DNA of 64,000 nt from Hordeum vulgare subsp. vulgare (lineage: Eukaryota > Streptophyta > Magnoliopsida > Poales > Poaceae), in assembly GCF_904849725.1 (NCBI RefSeq), contig NC_058519.1:578268676-578332675 (forward strand), written 5' to 3'. Both the position numbers and the translations under genes were made by a program. The notes under the pieces were generated by a model that saw only the letters and a list, made by a program, of their open reading frames with translations, did not search any database and had not been told where the DNA came from. This document shows, in pieces, positions 45,597 through 56,345 of this stretch; the stretch's first letter is position 1; each line of letters begins with the position of its first letter.

Positions 45597-47265
45597 TGTT
45601 CTAGAAGACAATAAAATTTATATATTAGAAGCCTAGTAGTTAAGATCATCTATAACTGGACCCCTCAAACACTCCAGAAACGCCTGGGCAGGCCACGCAG
45701 TCACTGCCCGGTCACAAAAATTTAACCCAAACCGACCTCAAACGCACAGATTAATCGGCATCCCCCTATTTCCTGCCCAAATATGTGATGAATATGGGGA
45801 AACCTGGGCACGCTCGCCACGTCGGCTTGACGGCTTGGCCTCACGCGGACTCGTAGGGAAACCCGACGGTCCGACAGACGCCTCGACCGTCGGTGCGGTG
45901 CGAATGATGTGCGGCGCCACTCCGGGGTCGAGGCCGGCTATTTAAGCGGTCGGCACCCCCCGGCCCTAGCACATCCGCCTCCTCCCTCTCTCCGCTGCCA
46001 CCCGAGCACTTCCCTCTCTGAACCCGTCAGCCAAGCCACCACGTCGCCGGCATTACACGATCCAGCACGTCTTTTCCTCGTTCAGCAGGTCCGAATCCGA
46101 AGAAAAGCGGGGCTACCTTTGAAACCGGAGATGGATTTCGAGGAGGGGTAGGTGAAAAGGACGTGGATGTCGCCTAGAGGGGGGGTGAATAGGCGCTTTA
46201 AAATAGTTAAGGTTTAGGCTTGAACAAATGCGGAATAAAACTAACGTTTAATATATGAAGCACAAAACCTACAAACAACTAGGCTCACCTATGTGCACCA
46301 ACAACTTATGCTAAGCAAGATAAACAACTAAGTGATAGCAAGATATATTACAATAAACAATATGTCTAACACAAAGTAAAGTGCATAAGTAAAGGGTTCG
46401 GGTAAGAGATAACCGAGGCACGGGGAGACGATGATGTATCCCGAAGTTCACACCCTTGCGGATGCTAATCTCCGTTAGAGCGGTGTGGAGGCACAATGCT
46501 CCCCAAGATGCCACTAAGGCCACCGTAATCTCCTCACGCCCTCGCACAATGCAAGATGCCGTAATTCCACTAAGGGACCCTTGAGGGCGGTCACCGAACC
46601 CGTACAAATGGCAACCCTTGGGGGCGGTCACCGAACCCGTACACGTGGCAACCCTTGGGGGCGGTTACCCGTACCCGTACAAATTGCTCGGGGCAATCTC
46701 CACAACCTAATTGGAGACCCCGACGCTTCCCGGAGCTTCACACCACAATGATTGAGCTCCGAGACACCACCAAGCTTCTAGGACGCCAAAGCATCCACGA
46801 AGAACAATATCAAGGGTACTAAGTACCAAAGGTAGTAAGCTTCTCAACTTCTCACTTCCACGTATCACCGTGGAGAACTCAAACCGATGCAACTAATGCA
46901 ATGGCAAGAACACACGAAGTGGTCAAGTCCCTCACACTCAAATCCCTCCACAACAACAAAAGCTATGGAGAAATATGAGAGGAAGAACAAGGAGCTCACA
47001 AAGAACTCCAAGATCAAGATCCAAGGGGTTCCCCTCACATAGATGAGAAAGTGATTGGTGGAGATGTGGATCTAGATCTCCTCTCTCTTTTCCCTCAAGA
47101 ACAAGCAAGAATCATTGGAGGGATAGAGAGTAATCAAGCTCTAAGAATGTCAACAATGGAGGTAGAACAAGAGCTCAACGGATGGATAAGACCAAGGGGG
47201 AAGAAGACCCCCTTTATATAGTGGGGGAAGGAATCAGACCGTTACCCCCACTTTCTGCCCGAGCT

Positions 47266-47610
47266 CCAGCGGTACTACCGCTGGCTACAGCGGTACTACC
47301 GCTGGCACTCTAGCGGTACTACCGCCAGCGAGCGGTACTACCACTGGCACTCCAGCGGTACTACCGCTGGCCCCAGCGGTACTACCGCTGGGCCCCTGGT
47401 AGTGCAACGGCACTACCACCGCCAAGAAAGTCTTCGCAAAAAGGTCCGTCCACGAACAACCGCTAGGCAGACGGTACTAAGCTCCTGGAGCGGTACTACC
47501 GCTGACCAGGGGCGGTACTACCGCCAGCCAGTGGTACTACCGCTAGGGCCAGCGGTACTACCGCCAACTCCAGCGGTACTACCGCTAGGTCCAGCGGTAC
47601 TACCGCTCGT
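47266..47610. repeat. Cluster of GCGGTACTACCGC near-palindromes
   Basis: About twelve copies of AGCGGTACTACCGCT or close variants lie in 345 bp, spaced 17-35 bases apart. Each unit is a palindrome except for its central base, so each can form a small hairpin and the array can pair with itself in many registers. Confidence 0.85.
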
Positions 47611-48278
47611 CACTGAAACAGCCATAACTTTCGCATACGAGCTCCGAATCGAGCAAACCCAAGCTTGTTGGATTCAGGACGACAAGGGCTATCCAAACCC
47701 AAGCTTAAGACCATGCGGTTATGAATATGCCAATGATATAAAGATGTGAGTCCTCTAAGAATGAAGAACCGGCAAAAACTCCAACATCGAAAACATCATA
47801 GTAGTTGCATATGGACTCCGTTTTCGATGAACTCAAGCTTGTCATGAAGATGACCATAAGCTCTAGAACTCACAAAGAGAAACACCAAATAAGAACCAAG
47901 AAGTATGATGCAAGGATGCAAATGGTTTGAGCTCTCAACGAACGATACGATCAAGCTACTCACTTGAGAGCCCCCTTGATAGTACATCAATCTATCCTAA
48001 ACAGACAACCTATCAAGGGCAAACCTATACCTTGCACCTCGTCCTCTTGAGCTAGATGATGATGATCTTGGCTTCCTCAAGATGGACCACCTTTCTTGAT
48101 TGTGTTGGCTTGATGAAGACTAGTTGATTTCTCCCCCATACTCACTATGGGTGAGCCACTCTTCAGCATGTCTTCACAAGTCCATTGCCACCACAATGGA
48201 CGGCAAGCTTCAAGCATGATATCTTCGTGCTGATCCACTTGCACTTGCACATCGCAATCTTGATGACTATCACAACTT

Positions 48279-48836
48279 GACGTCATACTTCATTGGTTGT
48301 ATGAGATCTTCCCTTTGACGCAAGCCCATGGAAACACACCTAACCCCCACATAGAACTCTCACGAAGACCATGGGTTAGTACACAAATACGTAATGGACA
48401 ATGCTTACCATACCATGGGATCACTTGATCCCTCTTGGTACATCTTGTACGCTTTGTGTGTTGATCATCTTGATTTGCTCTTTGTCTGAGATATTGATCA
48501 ACCATGTGTCTCTATGACCATTCTTTGGATAATACCTTGAATACCATCTTGGTCATCGACGTCATACTTCATGGGTTGTATGAGATCTTCCCTTTGACGC
48601 AAGCCCATGAAAACACACCTAACCCCCACATAGAACTCTCACGAAGACCATGGGTTAGTACACAAATACATAATGGACAATGCTTACCATACCATGGGAT
48701 CACTTGATCCCTCTCGGTACATCTTGTACGCTTTGTGTGTTGATCATCTTGATTTACTCTTTGTCTGAGATCTTGATCAACCATGTGTCTCTATGACCAT
48801 TCTTTGGATAATAACTTGAATACCATCTTGGTCATC
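48279..48836. repeat. 279-bp tandem duplication
   Basis: 48279-48557 and 48558-48836 are two head-to-tail copies differing at only a few bases. The starts GACGTCATACTTCAT and the ends CATCTTGGTCATC match. Confidence 0.9.
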
Positions 48837-49194
48837 ATATAAACTCCTTGAACCCAACAGATGGACTTCAAGAAGTGCCTATGGACAAATCCTATAAATG
48901 TAACTTAAGGCAACCATTAGTCCATAGGAATTGTCATCAATTACCAAAACCACATATGAAGATATATGCTCTAACAGTAGGAGATGGAGGAGGAAGCGGA
49001 CGAGGCTCAGGCTCCGACGCAAGCCATCTCCGACAAGGAAGAAGATCAGTTGCAGTACGTAGGATATATTCTGCATGCTTTTGTATAGATATGAGGGATG
49101 AAATATGAAAGAGTTGGATGTGTAGAAGAAAATTTGAGGCGTGACCGCTGATGTTTGAGGGTCAATTTGCAAGGTCTGGCTGTGAATGCTCTAA

Positions 49195-49559
49195 AACTTG
49201 ACTAGTAGGCTTTTAAAAACAAAATTTTAGTTAAACTTTTAGAATAAGGTGAATAGGGGACAACTTATTCTAAAAGCTGAAAAAAACTAAAAAAAACTGG
49301 CCCTTCCCGTGCTTATTTCTGGAGACCGGGTGATGAACCAAGATGCATGTTACGATCGAGCTGCCTGCACAGCACATTTCCATTCTGGGGCAAGCTTTAT
49401 CGTGCTCGTCGCAGAGGCAGGCACGATGTACGCGGCGAGGCCCTGTGCGCTCCCATGTGCCCATGACATTCCATTCCGGTGCAGCAGTAGTACAAGAGAG
49501 GCTCTGGAACGATAGACTAGCTAGCTAGATGAGGAAACCACTGGGATCGTCTTGAGGTT
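49195..49559. other. No feature recognised
   Basis: The stretch is AT-rich at first (an inverted pair TTAGAATAAG / CTTATTCTAA at about 49239-49274), then unremarkable sequence. No coding or transposon signal could be supported. Confidence 0.4.
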
Positions 49560-49564
49560 CTCCC

Positions 49565-50099
49565 TGTTGGGGCTGCCCAAGGAAGAAGAAACACACACGC
49601 GCGAGCTGGAGGTTGAAGAAGGCTCACACAACACACACGAGACACAAGAGCACACAGTTCTTCCGGCAACGCACTTCTGCCTTTTCTCTTACCCTTTTCT
49701 CCAACCACACATATAACTGATTACAAGATTTAACAAAGATAGATACACACGTACTACCTGCCTGCTCCGCTATCTTCTCTCCACTAGCCGGCAATAAGGC
49801 CACGAGTAACAACCTTTGACATGGCCACACGATTCAACCGTTTTCACACTTATCAGCTGATTACCCGGCCGCATCTAAGACCCTGACGCGTACGTGCATG
49901 CTACTACAATGATGGAAGCCCGCACATGCATCCATTCTCTAAATAACTAACTCACTACTAACTTGCATGAACACACGCGATCTCATCTCTACGTGTGTAC
50001 ACGGTCGCAGCTAGTAGTGGACATACTTACGTGCATGACTCAACAAAATCTATGAAAATAACCATGATGAATGCCTACACAACAAGGTTAACTCTAACA
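49565..50099 (-). mobile_element. Short copia-like solo LTR
   Basis: 535 bp bounded by TGTTAGAGTTAACC (minus strand, 50099) and GGCAGCCCCAACA (49565), with a perfect 5-bp duplication CTCCC (49560-49564 and 50100-50104). A minus-strand TTATATGTG (about 49709-49717) could be its TATA. The family is not known. Confidence 0.75.
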
Positions 50100-50104
50100 C
50101 TCCC

Positions 50105-51086
50105 CGGCCCCTCTGCTCGCGTACGTGGGTGAACAAGGCCACCTAATTGCATGGTTTTAGTATTGGAAATCATGGATGTACACACCTAATAAAATAGATT
50201 TTGGCATTCTTAATGAAGTAAAGTCTGAAATAAACCTTGAATTCATATCCCTCGTTAAAATTAAACCCTTACCTTTAAATCCCCGAAATTTGTACCATTT
50301 TTGAATCCCGACCAATGCTAACCCTGACCGGTTTGGCACACCGGAAAATACTGTTCTCGACCACGATCATAGTATACTCTCATTGACATCTACCATGAGA
50401 TTGCGTCCGCGTGCACCATATGGACCTCGCTATTATACAAGGCATGCAGTGACATCTACCATGAGATTGCACACCATGAATCCTCCTTTCTCGCCTCGAT
50501 TTCGTGGCAGATGACGACGAAGATAGCGGGAGCAGTGGGGGATGGAGAGGGGCATAGACGGGATCCACCCGCGAGGGGAAATTTTCTGGAGTGAATCAGC
50601 ATGGGAGAGAGGAATTAAGATGGATATGACAATCCAGACGCACGGTCAGCGAGAGCGAGGAGTTATCCTGGTGAGGATTGCCTTTTCTGATGCACCAAAC
50701 TGATGTACACTGGTATTAGGGTTGAATTTGACTGGGATTAGAAAGGACAGAGTGTGAATTTCAGGAATTCAGAGATCAGGGTTTTATTCAGACTGATTGT
50801 ATGAGTTCAAGGTTTATTTTAGACTTCGCTCTTCTTAATGGGACTGGACTGACAAGCACAGCCCGATCCGAAGCATTCACGCACGACGCGGCGCGGCCTT
50901 GTACACTCTCACCGTCACGGCCATCAACGGGCGAGCATGTCCATGTACATTCCCCTTCAACTCTCCGTCGGAGTCTGCTCATCCTCTTCCTCCCTTCAGT
51001 TCAGTACTCCCAGCCTCCCAGGTCACTTTCCTTCTCCAGTCTCCACAACCACCAGTCCACCACCCTACGGCCTACGTGCTCGATCA
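50105..51086. other. Intergenic and upstream region of the membrane protein gene
   Basis: No repeat was recognised except a short duplication ACATCTACCATGAGATTGC (50387 and 50452). A weak frame (50801-51086) runs into the membrane protein frame but lacks gene-like character before 51087. No clear TATA box was found. Confidence 0.4.
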
Positions 51087-51997
51087 ATGGAGTGGGCACC
51101 GGAGCAGCAGGCTCTCGGGGGACTCGGGCTCGCCGGCGTCTGCCGCGAGACCTGCCGCGTGATCCACCGCGTCATGCTCCCCAACTTTGTCAACCTGGGC
51201 CCCCGCTGCTCTCCGTGCTCTTGCTCGCCAATGCCGCCGCCATCCGCGCCCTCTGTTCCCGCGTCCTCTCCGACCTCGACGACGACTGTCCCGGCCTCCT
51301 CCGTCTCATCACGTACCGGCTCGCCTTCTCCCTCTTCGTGGCCGTCTCCATCGGCGGTGTCCTCGTGCTCCTGCACCTCTGCACCGCCGCCTACGGGTTA
51401 TGCGTCGCATCCCTCTACTGCACCGGCGGCGACTTCCGCGCCGCCGATCGCGTCCTCAAGGGATTCCCCACGGCCCCGCTCACGCGGCTCCTCTGCACAT
51501 TCCTCCTTGCCGCAGTGCCCTTTCTCGTGGTCTACACCTCCCTCTTGGTCTCCGCCTTGCTCCAGCCCCAGGAGCTGCATGGCGCTCCGGACAAGATCAT
51601 GTCGCCGCTGCAGTTGCTGGGATGGGCTGCGTGCCTCGCCAGCGCGGGGTACGTAGCCGTGGTGTGCCAGCTGGCCTGCGTGGTGTCCCTGCTCGAGGAT
51701 GCCATGCTCTTCGCCGCCCTGCGCAAGAGCCGTGCGCTCGTCGCCGGCAAGTTCTGGGCGGCCGCCGGCGTCTTCGTCACGCTCGACGGTTGCATCTTCG
51801 CCGTGCTGGTGGCTTTCCCGGTTCTGGTGGTGGACGATGCGCTGGGCCTCGGCCTTGGGTTCCAGGTGGCCGCCGGGGCGGCGATGGCAGTGGCTCTGTG
51901 CGCGGTGGTGCTGTTGACGCTGGTGGCGCAGCCGGTGGTCTACTTGGTGTGCAAGAACCACCACCACGAGGTCGTTGACAAGGTTCACCTCGACTGA
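51087..51997 (+). pseudogene. Multi-pass membrane protein gene with one frameshift
   Basis: The ATG at 51087 opens MEWAPEQQALGGLGLAGVCR, continuing VIHRVMLPNFVNLGP. This matches the N-terminus of a grass membrane protein family typified by uncharacterised rice Os08g0107100-like proteins. At a C-run near 51200 the frame is lost, and the rest of the protein continues one frame over (LLSVLLLANAAAIRALCSRV onward) to TGA at 51997. Five or six hydrophobic helices follow, including LAFSLFVAVSIGGVLVLLHL, LLCTFLLAAVPFLVVYTSLL and VALCAVVLLTLVAQPVVYLV. One extra C would give about 303 residues without introns. GC-rich third positions look like a real gene. It is either a young pseudogene or a sequencing error; function unknown. 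Confidence 0.65.
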
Positions 51998-52195
51998 GCA
52001 CGATCTCCTCCACGAGAGGCCGTCACACGGGCGTTGAGCTGCGGCCCGTCAAGACTCAAGACGGTGCAAACTCTGCCTAGCTAGCTGCATCCTGTCCACG
52101 ACTCCACTGTAGCAACTAGCAACTTGAAAAAGATTTGACTTGAGTAGTACACAGCAGCTTAGTAGTAGTAGTACTGCTGTAGTTGTAAAAGTTTG

Positions 52196-52281
52196 TGTCT
52201 GATTATCACTGTACCGTCGAAATTTCATGTCTGATTATCACTGTACCGTCGAAATTTTATGTCTGATTATCACTGCACCGG
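52196..52281 (+). repeat. 32-bp tandem repeat downstream of the membrane protein gene
   Basis: Units starting TGTCTGATTATCACTG occur at 52196, 52228 and 52260. Two are complete and almost identical and the third is partial. They lie 200-280 bases after the stop, so probably in the 3' UTR or just beyond. Confidence 0.85.
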
Positions 52282-52479
52282 ATATGCATGCTTGTATATG
52301 TCGATAAAAATTATTAGTTATAATGATGGATATATATATACATGTGTCGTGTTTTGTAATTAATTAGAAATATGCTATCGACTTATGCTAAATGTGTTTC
52401 TTAATTTATTTGTATATATGTTTTACACGTGGACTGTAGGATGGGTGGAACGGACTCATCGAGTCGTTAGCGCTAATAA

Positions 52480-52884
52480 GGCTCGTTGTAATGGGGAGTA
52501 TCATATACTAGTATCATGCATATGATACTACATCCGTAATGCGTAGTATCATGTGCTAGAATCATAACACATACTCAATCATCTATTTCTTCATTTAATA
52601 TGATACAGTATCATAATATGATACTCAACCCTCTTTTTCTTCATTTAATTACATGACATATCATTAAATATGCCTAGTAGGCATGCATGATACTTACTTC
52701 GTTCCTAAATATAAGTCTTTGTAGAGATTTCACTAGTGGACTACATACGGATATATATAGACATACTTTAGAACGTACATTCAATCATTTTGCTTCGTAA
52801 TTAGACACCTAGTAAAATCGGTTAAAAGACTTATATTTAGGAACGAAGGGAGTATTACTTATGATACTCCCATTACGACCAGCC
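52480..52884. mobile_element. Tourist-like MITE containing a nested Stowaway
   Basis: Termini GGCTCGTTGTAATGGGGAGT and TACTCCCATTACGACCAGCC are inverted repeats. TAA flanks both sides (52477-52479 and 52885-52887), as for Harbinger-derived Tourist elements. Inner GTATCATA motifs repeat several times. The Stowaway at 52693-52853 sits in its right half. Confidence 0.75.
52693..52853. mobile_element. Stowaway MITE
   Basis: 161 bp with termini CTTACTTCGTTCCTAAATAT and ATATTTAGGAACGAAGGGAG, flanked by TA. This is the common Triticeae Stowaway with AAATATAAGTCTTT arms. Confidence 0.88.
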
Positions 52885-52981
52885 TAACCACGTTGATCTG
52901 CTGGGCCAAGATAATGGTGTGATATCGCCGGAGCTTGAGCTGGGGTAGACAGGAATTCAAGTACTGGTGCTGCACTTCAAC

Positions 52982-53160
52982 AAATGTTACATCTGCTTAC
53001 CATAAATCACCGGGCTAGGAAGTTGCGCGAGAAGCTCGTGAGGGACGGATGGTTGGAAGATAAAAACAGCCTAGACCCATCCCTGAAAATCAACGGACGG
53101 TGATTGGTTGAGGAAGTAAGGAACATAAGTTTACGTTAGTTACGTGTAGATGTAGCATTT
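52982..53160. mobile_element. Small MITE, same family as 59081-59257
   Basis: Inverted ends AAATGTTACATCTGC and TGTAGATGTAGCATTT, 179 bp. The 59081 element has matching ends (AATAATGCTACATCTACAAA) and similar inner blocks (CTGAAAATCA, TGATTGGT). Superfamily not determined. Its right end supplies the stop codon of the frame at 53136-53882. Confidence 0.6.
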
Positions 53161-53882
53161 CTGAAAACGAAGCATGCAAAGCTGGTGGTGCTTCTTTTCA
53201 CTGGGTCGTTCTTAGCGTCCGCCTCCGCCTCCTCTTCCTCGCCCGCCTCCGCCTCCTCTTCCTCCTCGTCTGCCTCAATCTCACTCATCAAGAAATCCGG
53301 GACGCTTCCTGATGGGACAGGTTGGAAACAAAATCTACCAAGTGCCCAAATCTCTATCAGCATGCCGTATGAATGGTAAGAAAAACGGAGAGGAATTTCT
53401 GGGTAGTGAAATCTGAATAGCAAATCGGTGAATGATTCGGCGCTTAGATCCATTGGTGGAGACCGGACGAACCTGGTGATCCAGGGGATGCGACGCGGTG
53501 AGCTTTGTTCCTCCGATGGATGCAGCTGCGCCTGCGTGAGGGGATTTGAATTTTGAATGGCGTCCGGCCTGGTGGATGTGGCAGCATGGTGGCGATGTAG
53601 TGGGCGGCGGGGCGCGAGGTAGGACTGGTAAGAGCTATGGCGAGGCGTGCGTAGGTAGTACTGGCATACGATATGACCGTATTCGTTCGGTATGTGCTTG
53701 AAAAACTGGAATAAACGGAAACAGGTGGGACCGAGTGGGGACGACTCGCGCTGATCCAGTGGGCGAAGCGACGGCGTGGGTTCGCGTTGCGCGCGCAAGC
53801 AGTTAGAGAAAGCCATATTCGAGACGCGGATTTTTCCTAACCATATGCGCGCGCAACTCGTATCGGTGCCGTCCATCCGCAT
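53136..53882 (-). pseudogene. Copy 1 of the acidic-protein locus, C-terminus replaced
   Basis: A 248-codon frame on the minus strand. The segment from MAFSNCLRAQ (53814) through MDLSAESFTDLLFRFHYPE to VPDFLMSEIEADEEEEEAEA matches copy 2 (56589-57190) at about 98% nucleotide identity. After 53217 the similarity stops: the poly-acidic tail is truncated and the frame ends inside the MITE (FRNATSTRN then stop). It is not clear that translation starts so far upstream; the equivalent of the likely copy 2 start lies at about 53453. No known domain. It is probably a truncated duplicate. Confidence 0.45.
53217..53821 (-). repeat. 605-bp segmental duplication, copy 1
   Basis: Colinear with 56589-57190, same orientation, about 3.37 kb apart, about a dozen differences by eye. 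It covers the presumed promoter-proximal and N-terminal part of the acidic-protein locus. Confidence 0.9.
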
Positions 53883-56251
53883 GTTGTCGCATCAGCCGGG
53901 CCCGCACATGTTCACGCCCTGCAGCGTATTCTTCTAGGATCAAGTTTTTCTCATGCATGTATATGTCGCTGTATTGTGTCTTTTGTGGGCCATCTGCTAA
54001 TCTAGTGCTAGTACTGCTGCTAGCCCTTGCCTGTACCATTGGTACGGCATGTGCTGCTATGCGACGGTAGTCACCCGTTTGACAGCGACAGCACTATCCT
54101 GAGAGGAAGCAAGAAATCAGACGGATGCTGCGGTAGTTGCATTTTGACAGATTAAGTATCTGAAGATAATTATTCTGTTTGTTAAACCACTAGTAATATC
54201 TCACAATCCTTTTCTGGAAAATTACGTAATAAAGTGCGGTGTAAAGCAACGATGAAGTTCCGACACGTGTCTTAAAAGGACCCATCGTAGGTGTCCTCTC
54301 CCCGTTATCCATCCATTCCCCAGCTCTCCTCCTCAACTGTCCTTAGCGTAGGAAAGTCCCCTCTCACGCGCGACCAAATCCATCCGTTGGTGCTCCTTGC
54401 TGCCCTCTTGATGCAGATTCTTGGCCGGCGGCTGTGCCGCACAGGTAGCGCGCGGAAGACGCCCGGTCGAAGCCGAGATCGGAGAAACAGGTATCCTTGT
54501 CATGCTCGTTCTAAATCTGAAATCCCTAAATCCTTATCCTCTTCCGTCTGTACTAGCACAATGACTGCCAATCCTTGGTCACCAGTGCTGTCTGTGATGC
54601 TAAGGTCATACACAAGGCCCGGATCAGATAGCTTTTATAGTATTGACATGGCCAGCAACCATGGGATGCGTGGTTGCCCTCTGACGCTGCTCGTCCAAGA
54701 TTGGGCCACCGGTGCTGTCCGTGATGTCAGATGTGGTGAGGATGGCTGAATTGATAGCAGCAGAAGAACGGGTATTAATATTCTTCCTTTTTCAGAGAAT
54801 AACACTTGCAGTTTATGTAACTTGTTCATGTACGAGCAAAAGTAGTAGTTATACTTGATGCATGTTCATAACAATATTCATATCCGTCATTCGTCCTGCC
54901 AAATCCATCCGCTATGTAGTGCACCCTGATTCTGTATCTTGTTCATTATTACTGATTATTTCTTACGAAAACAATTTGAGCAATTATAGCACTAATCACA
55001 CCTTGTGGGTGGAACGTTATTGGAATATCTGTGACGGCATTCCGGTTGCATCACAACTATATAGATTTTGGCCTCGAGAAATATATTGCAGCATACATCA
55101 GACAGGGCTCTCCTTGGCCTGAACTTCTGGATAACTTGCAGCATAAACAGATATGATATCCAACCCAATTTGTTCGTGCCTAAATTAACAAAAAAATACG
55201 CTCATAAATTCAGATTCCAATCGAATGTCCGATTGCTTAAACCATGCTGAACAACATGTCTCATACATCTAAGAGTTCAAACTGCGTCTTTGATGCTTGA
55301 CCAGAAGACAAGTTCATTTCTCTCCTCGTTGGTATTATTTAGGATACTTATTGTTGTTGCACAATCAGGGCATTAACTACATGTTATGCTTGTGTATCCG
55401 TCAGTCATCATGCCAAATTAACCTGATGCTTGTTTCTCAAAATGATAAAGTTTTTTACCTCAACAAAAAATAAGACAGTATTTTCACATCCAACAGACTT
55501 TGATTCCGAATAATTTGCTTCCAATGTATACAAACACATCTTGGACTTCAACATTATTTCCTTTAGATTTTGTGCGCAGCAATACGTTCAACTCAACTAG
55601 ATCTCTCTCAATACTGTGTAACTACAGCTAACTTAAACTTCATTGTGTTGAGCATAAGCTATAATACTCAGTGTGTCAAATAAAATACTTAGTGCAGCGA
55701 TCATTGGCCCTGACTGTTTATACTATTCAAATATAACACTCAGTGTATCAAACGTTGTCCTGAATCAAACATTCTGCTGCCCCATATGGTAGTTGCTTCG
55801 ACAGAAATAAATGTGCGGTCGATCTGATCCCAAATTATGTAAAAAACCGTACTGCCTAAATGTTCTAATTCATTGATTGCAAATCCTCGAACTGAATAAC
55901 TGTCGCTGCACAGCCTAATGACGGTAGTATTGAACTGCGTCACGGTTATTAGTTACAACTAACGAACAAACTGCCTATTATAAGCAAGCAAACACCACAA
56001 GAATGGTATGTGATTGCAGTAGCCTGACATCCAACTGCGTGTGAATTGGGAGCTAGGTACATGTGCTGCAAAATGCAAAATAATACCTAAACTCTGTTAC
56101 TTGCTAAACTATCGGGACAGACTCTTCTATATAATCTGACTGTGATCTGTTCTGTTAATGCATATTAGGGTAAAGGAGCACGAAGCTGTGACTGCACCAG
56201 CTCGTTACAAGTGCGAGCAGGGTTTCTTAACCTATGTTGGATCGACACGAT
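53883..56251. other. Intergenic region between the two duplicated copies
   Basis: GACACGTGTC at 54262-54271 is a perfect G-box/ABRE-type palindrome. A leader-like stretch follows (54290-54490), with a possible donor AACAG/GTATCC near 54490, but no convincing exon. A 152-codon frame at 54291-54749 has no recognisable domain. 54860-56250 is AT-rich without coding or clear repeat signals. Confidence 0.4.
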
Positions 56252-56345
56252 CTACTGAAGAACTATCACTGCAACAACTCGTCTTCTGAAGCAACAGAGA
56301 CAGAGGATAAATACGACACTGAATGTGGCGGCAGAAAGATGCATG

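Larger units (their letters stand above)
46168..48976 (-). mobile_element. 2.8-kb solo LTR in the Harbinger element
   Basis: On the plus strand it starts TGTCGCCTAGAGGGGGGGTG and ends GCTCTAACA. The start recalls the CTAGAGGGGGGTGAATAG end of Sirevirus-like LTRs read in reverse. No primer site, ORF or second LTR is present. Flanking 5-mers are GTGGA and GTAGG, so the target duplication is poor or decayed. It contains near-palindromic repeats (47266-47610) and a 279-bp tandem duplication (48279-48836). Confidence 0.6.
45644..49191 (+). mobile_element. PIF/Harbinger-type non-autonomous DNA transposon, split by an LTR
   Basis: Terminal inverted repeats GATCATCTATAACTGGACC (45644) and GGTCTGGCTGTGAATGCTC (ending 49191) pair with several mismatches. 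TAA flanks both ends (45641-45643 and 49192-49194), the Harbinger target. After removing the LTR at 46168-48976 it is about 740 bp. It contains a TATA (CTATTTAA, 45938-45945), a GC-rich leader and a short frame starting MDFEEG (46130). A fragment EEEADEAQAPTQAISDKEED follows after the LTR (about 48986). The frame looks like the N-terminus of a captured or accessory protein. Confidence 0.65.

Noticed and set aside
47266..47610. CRISPR-like array
   Set aside because: Repeats are short, degenerate near-palindromes with very short irregular spacers in plant LTR DNA; no cas genes and wrong organism type.
51187..51978. Arg/Pro-rich frames overlapping the membrane protein gene
   Set aside because: Shadows of the high-GC true coding frame; only one frame gives alternating membrane helices and a family-like protein.
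54291..54749. 152-codon frame with a possible splice site
   Set aside because: No domain, no good codon pattern and unclear start; kept only as a note in the intergenic entry.
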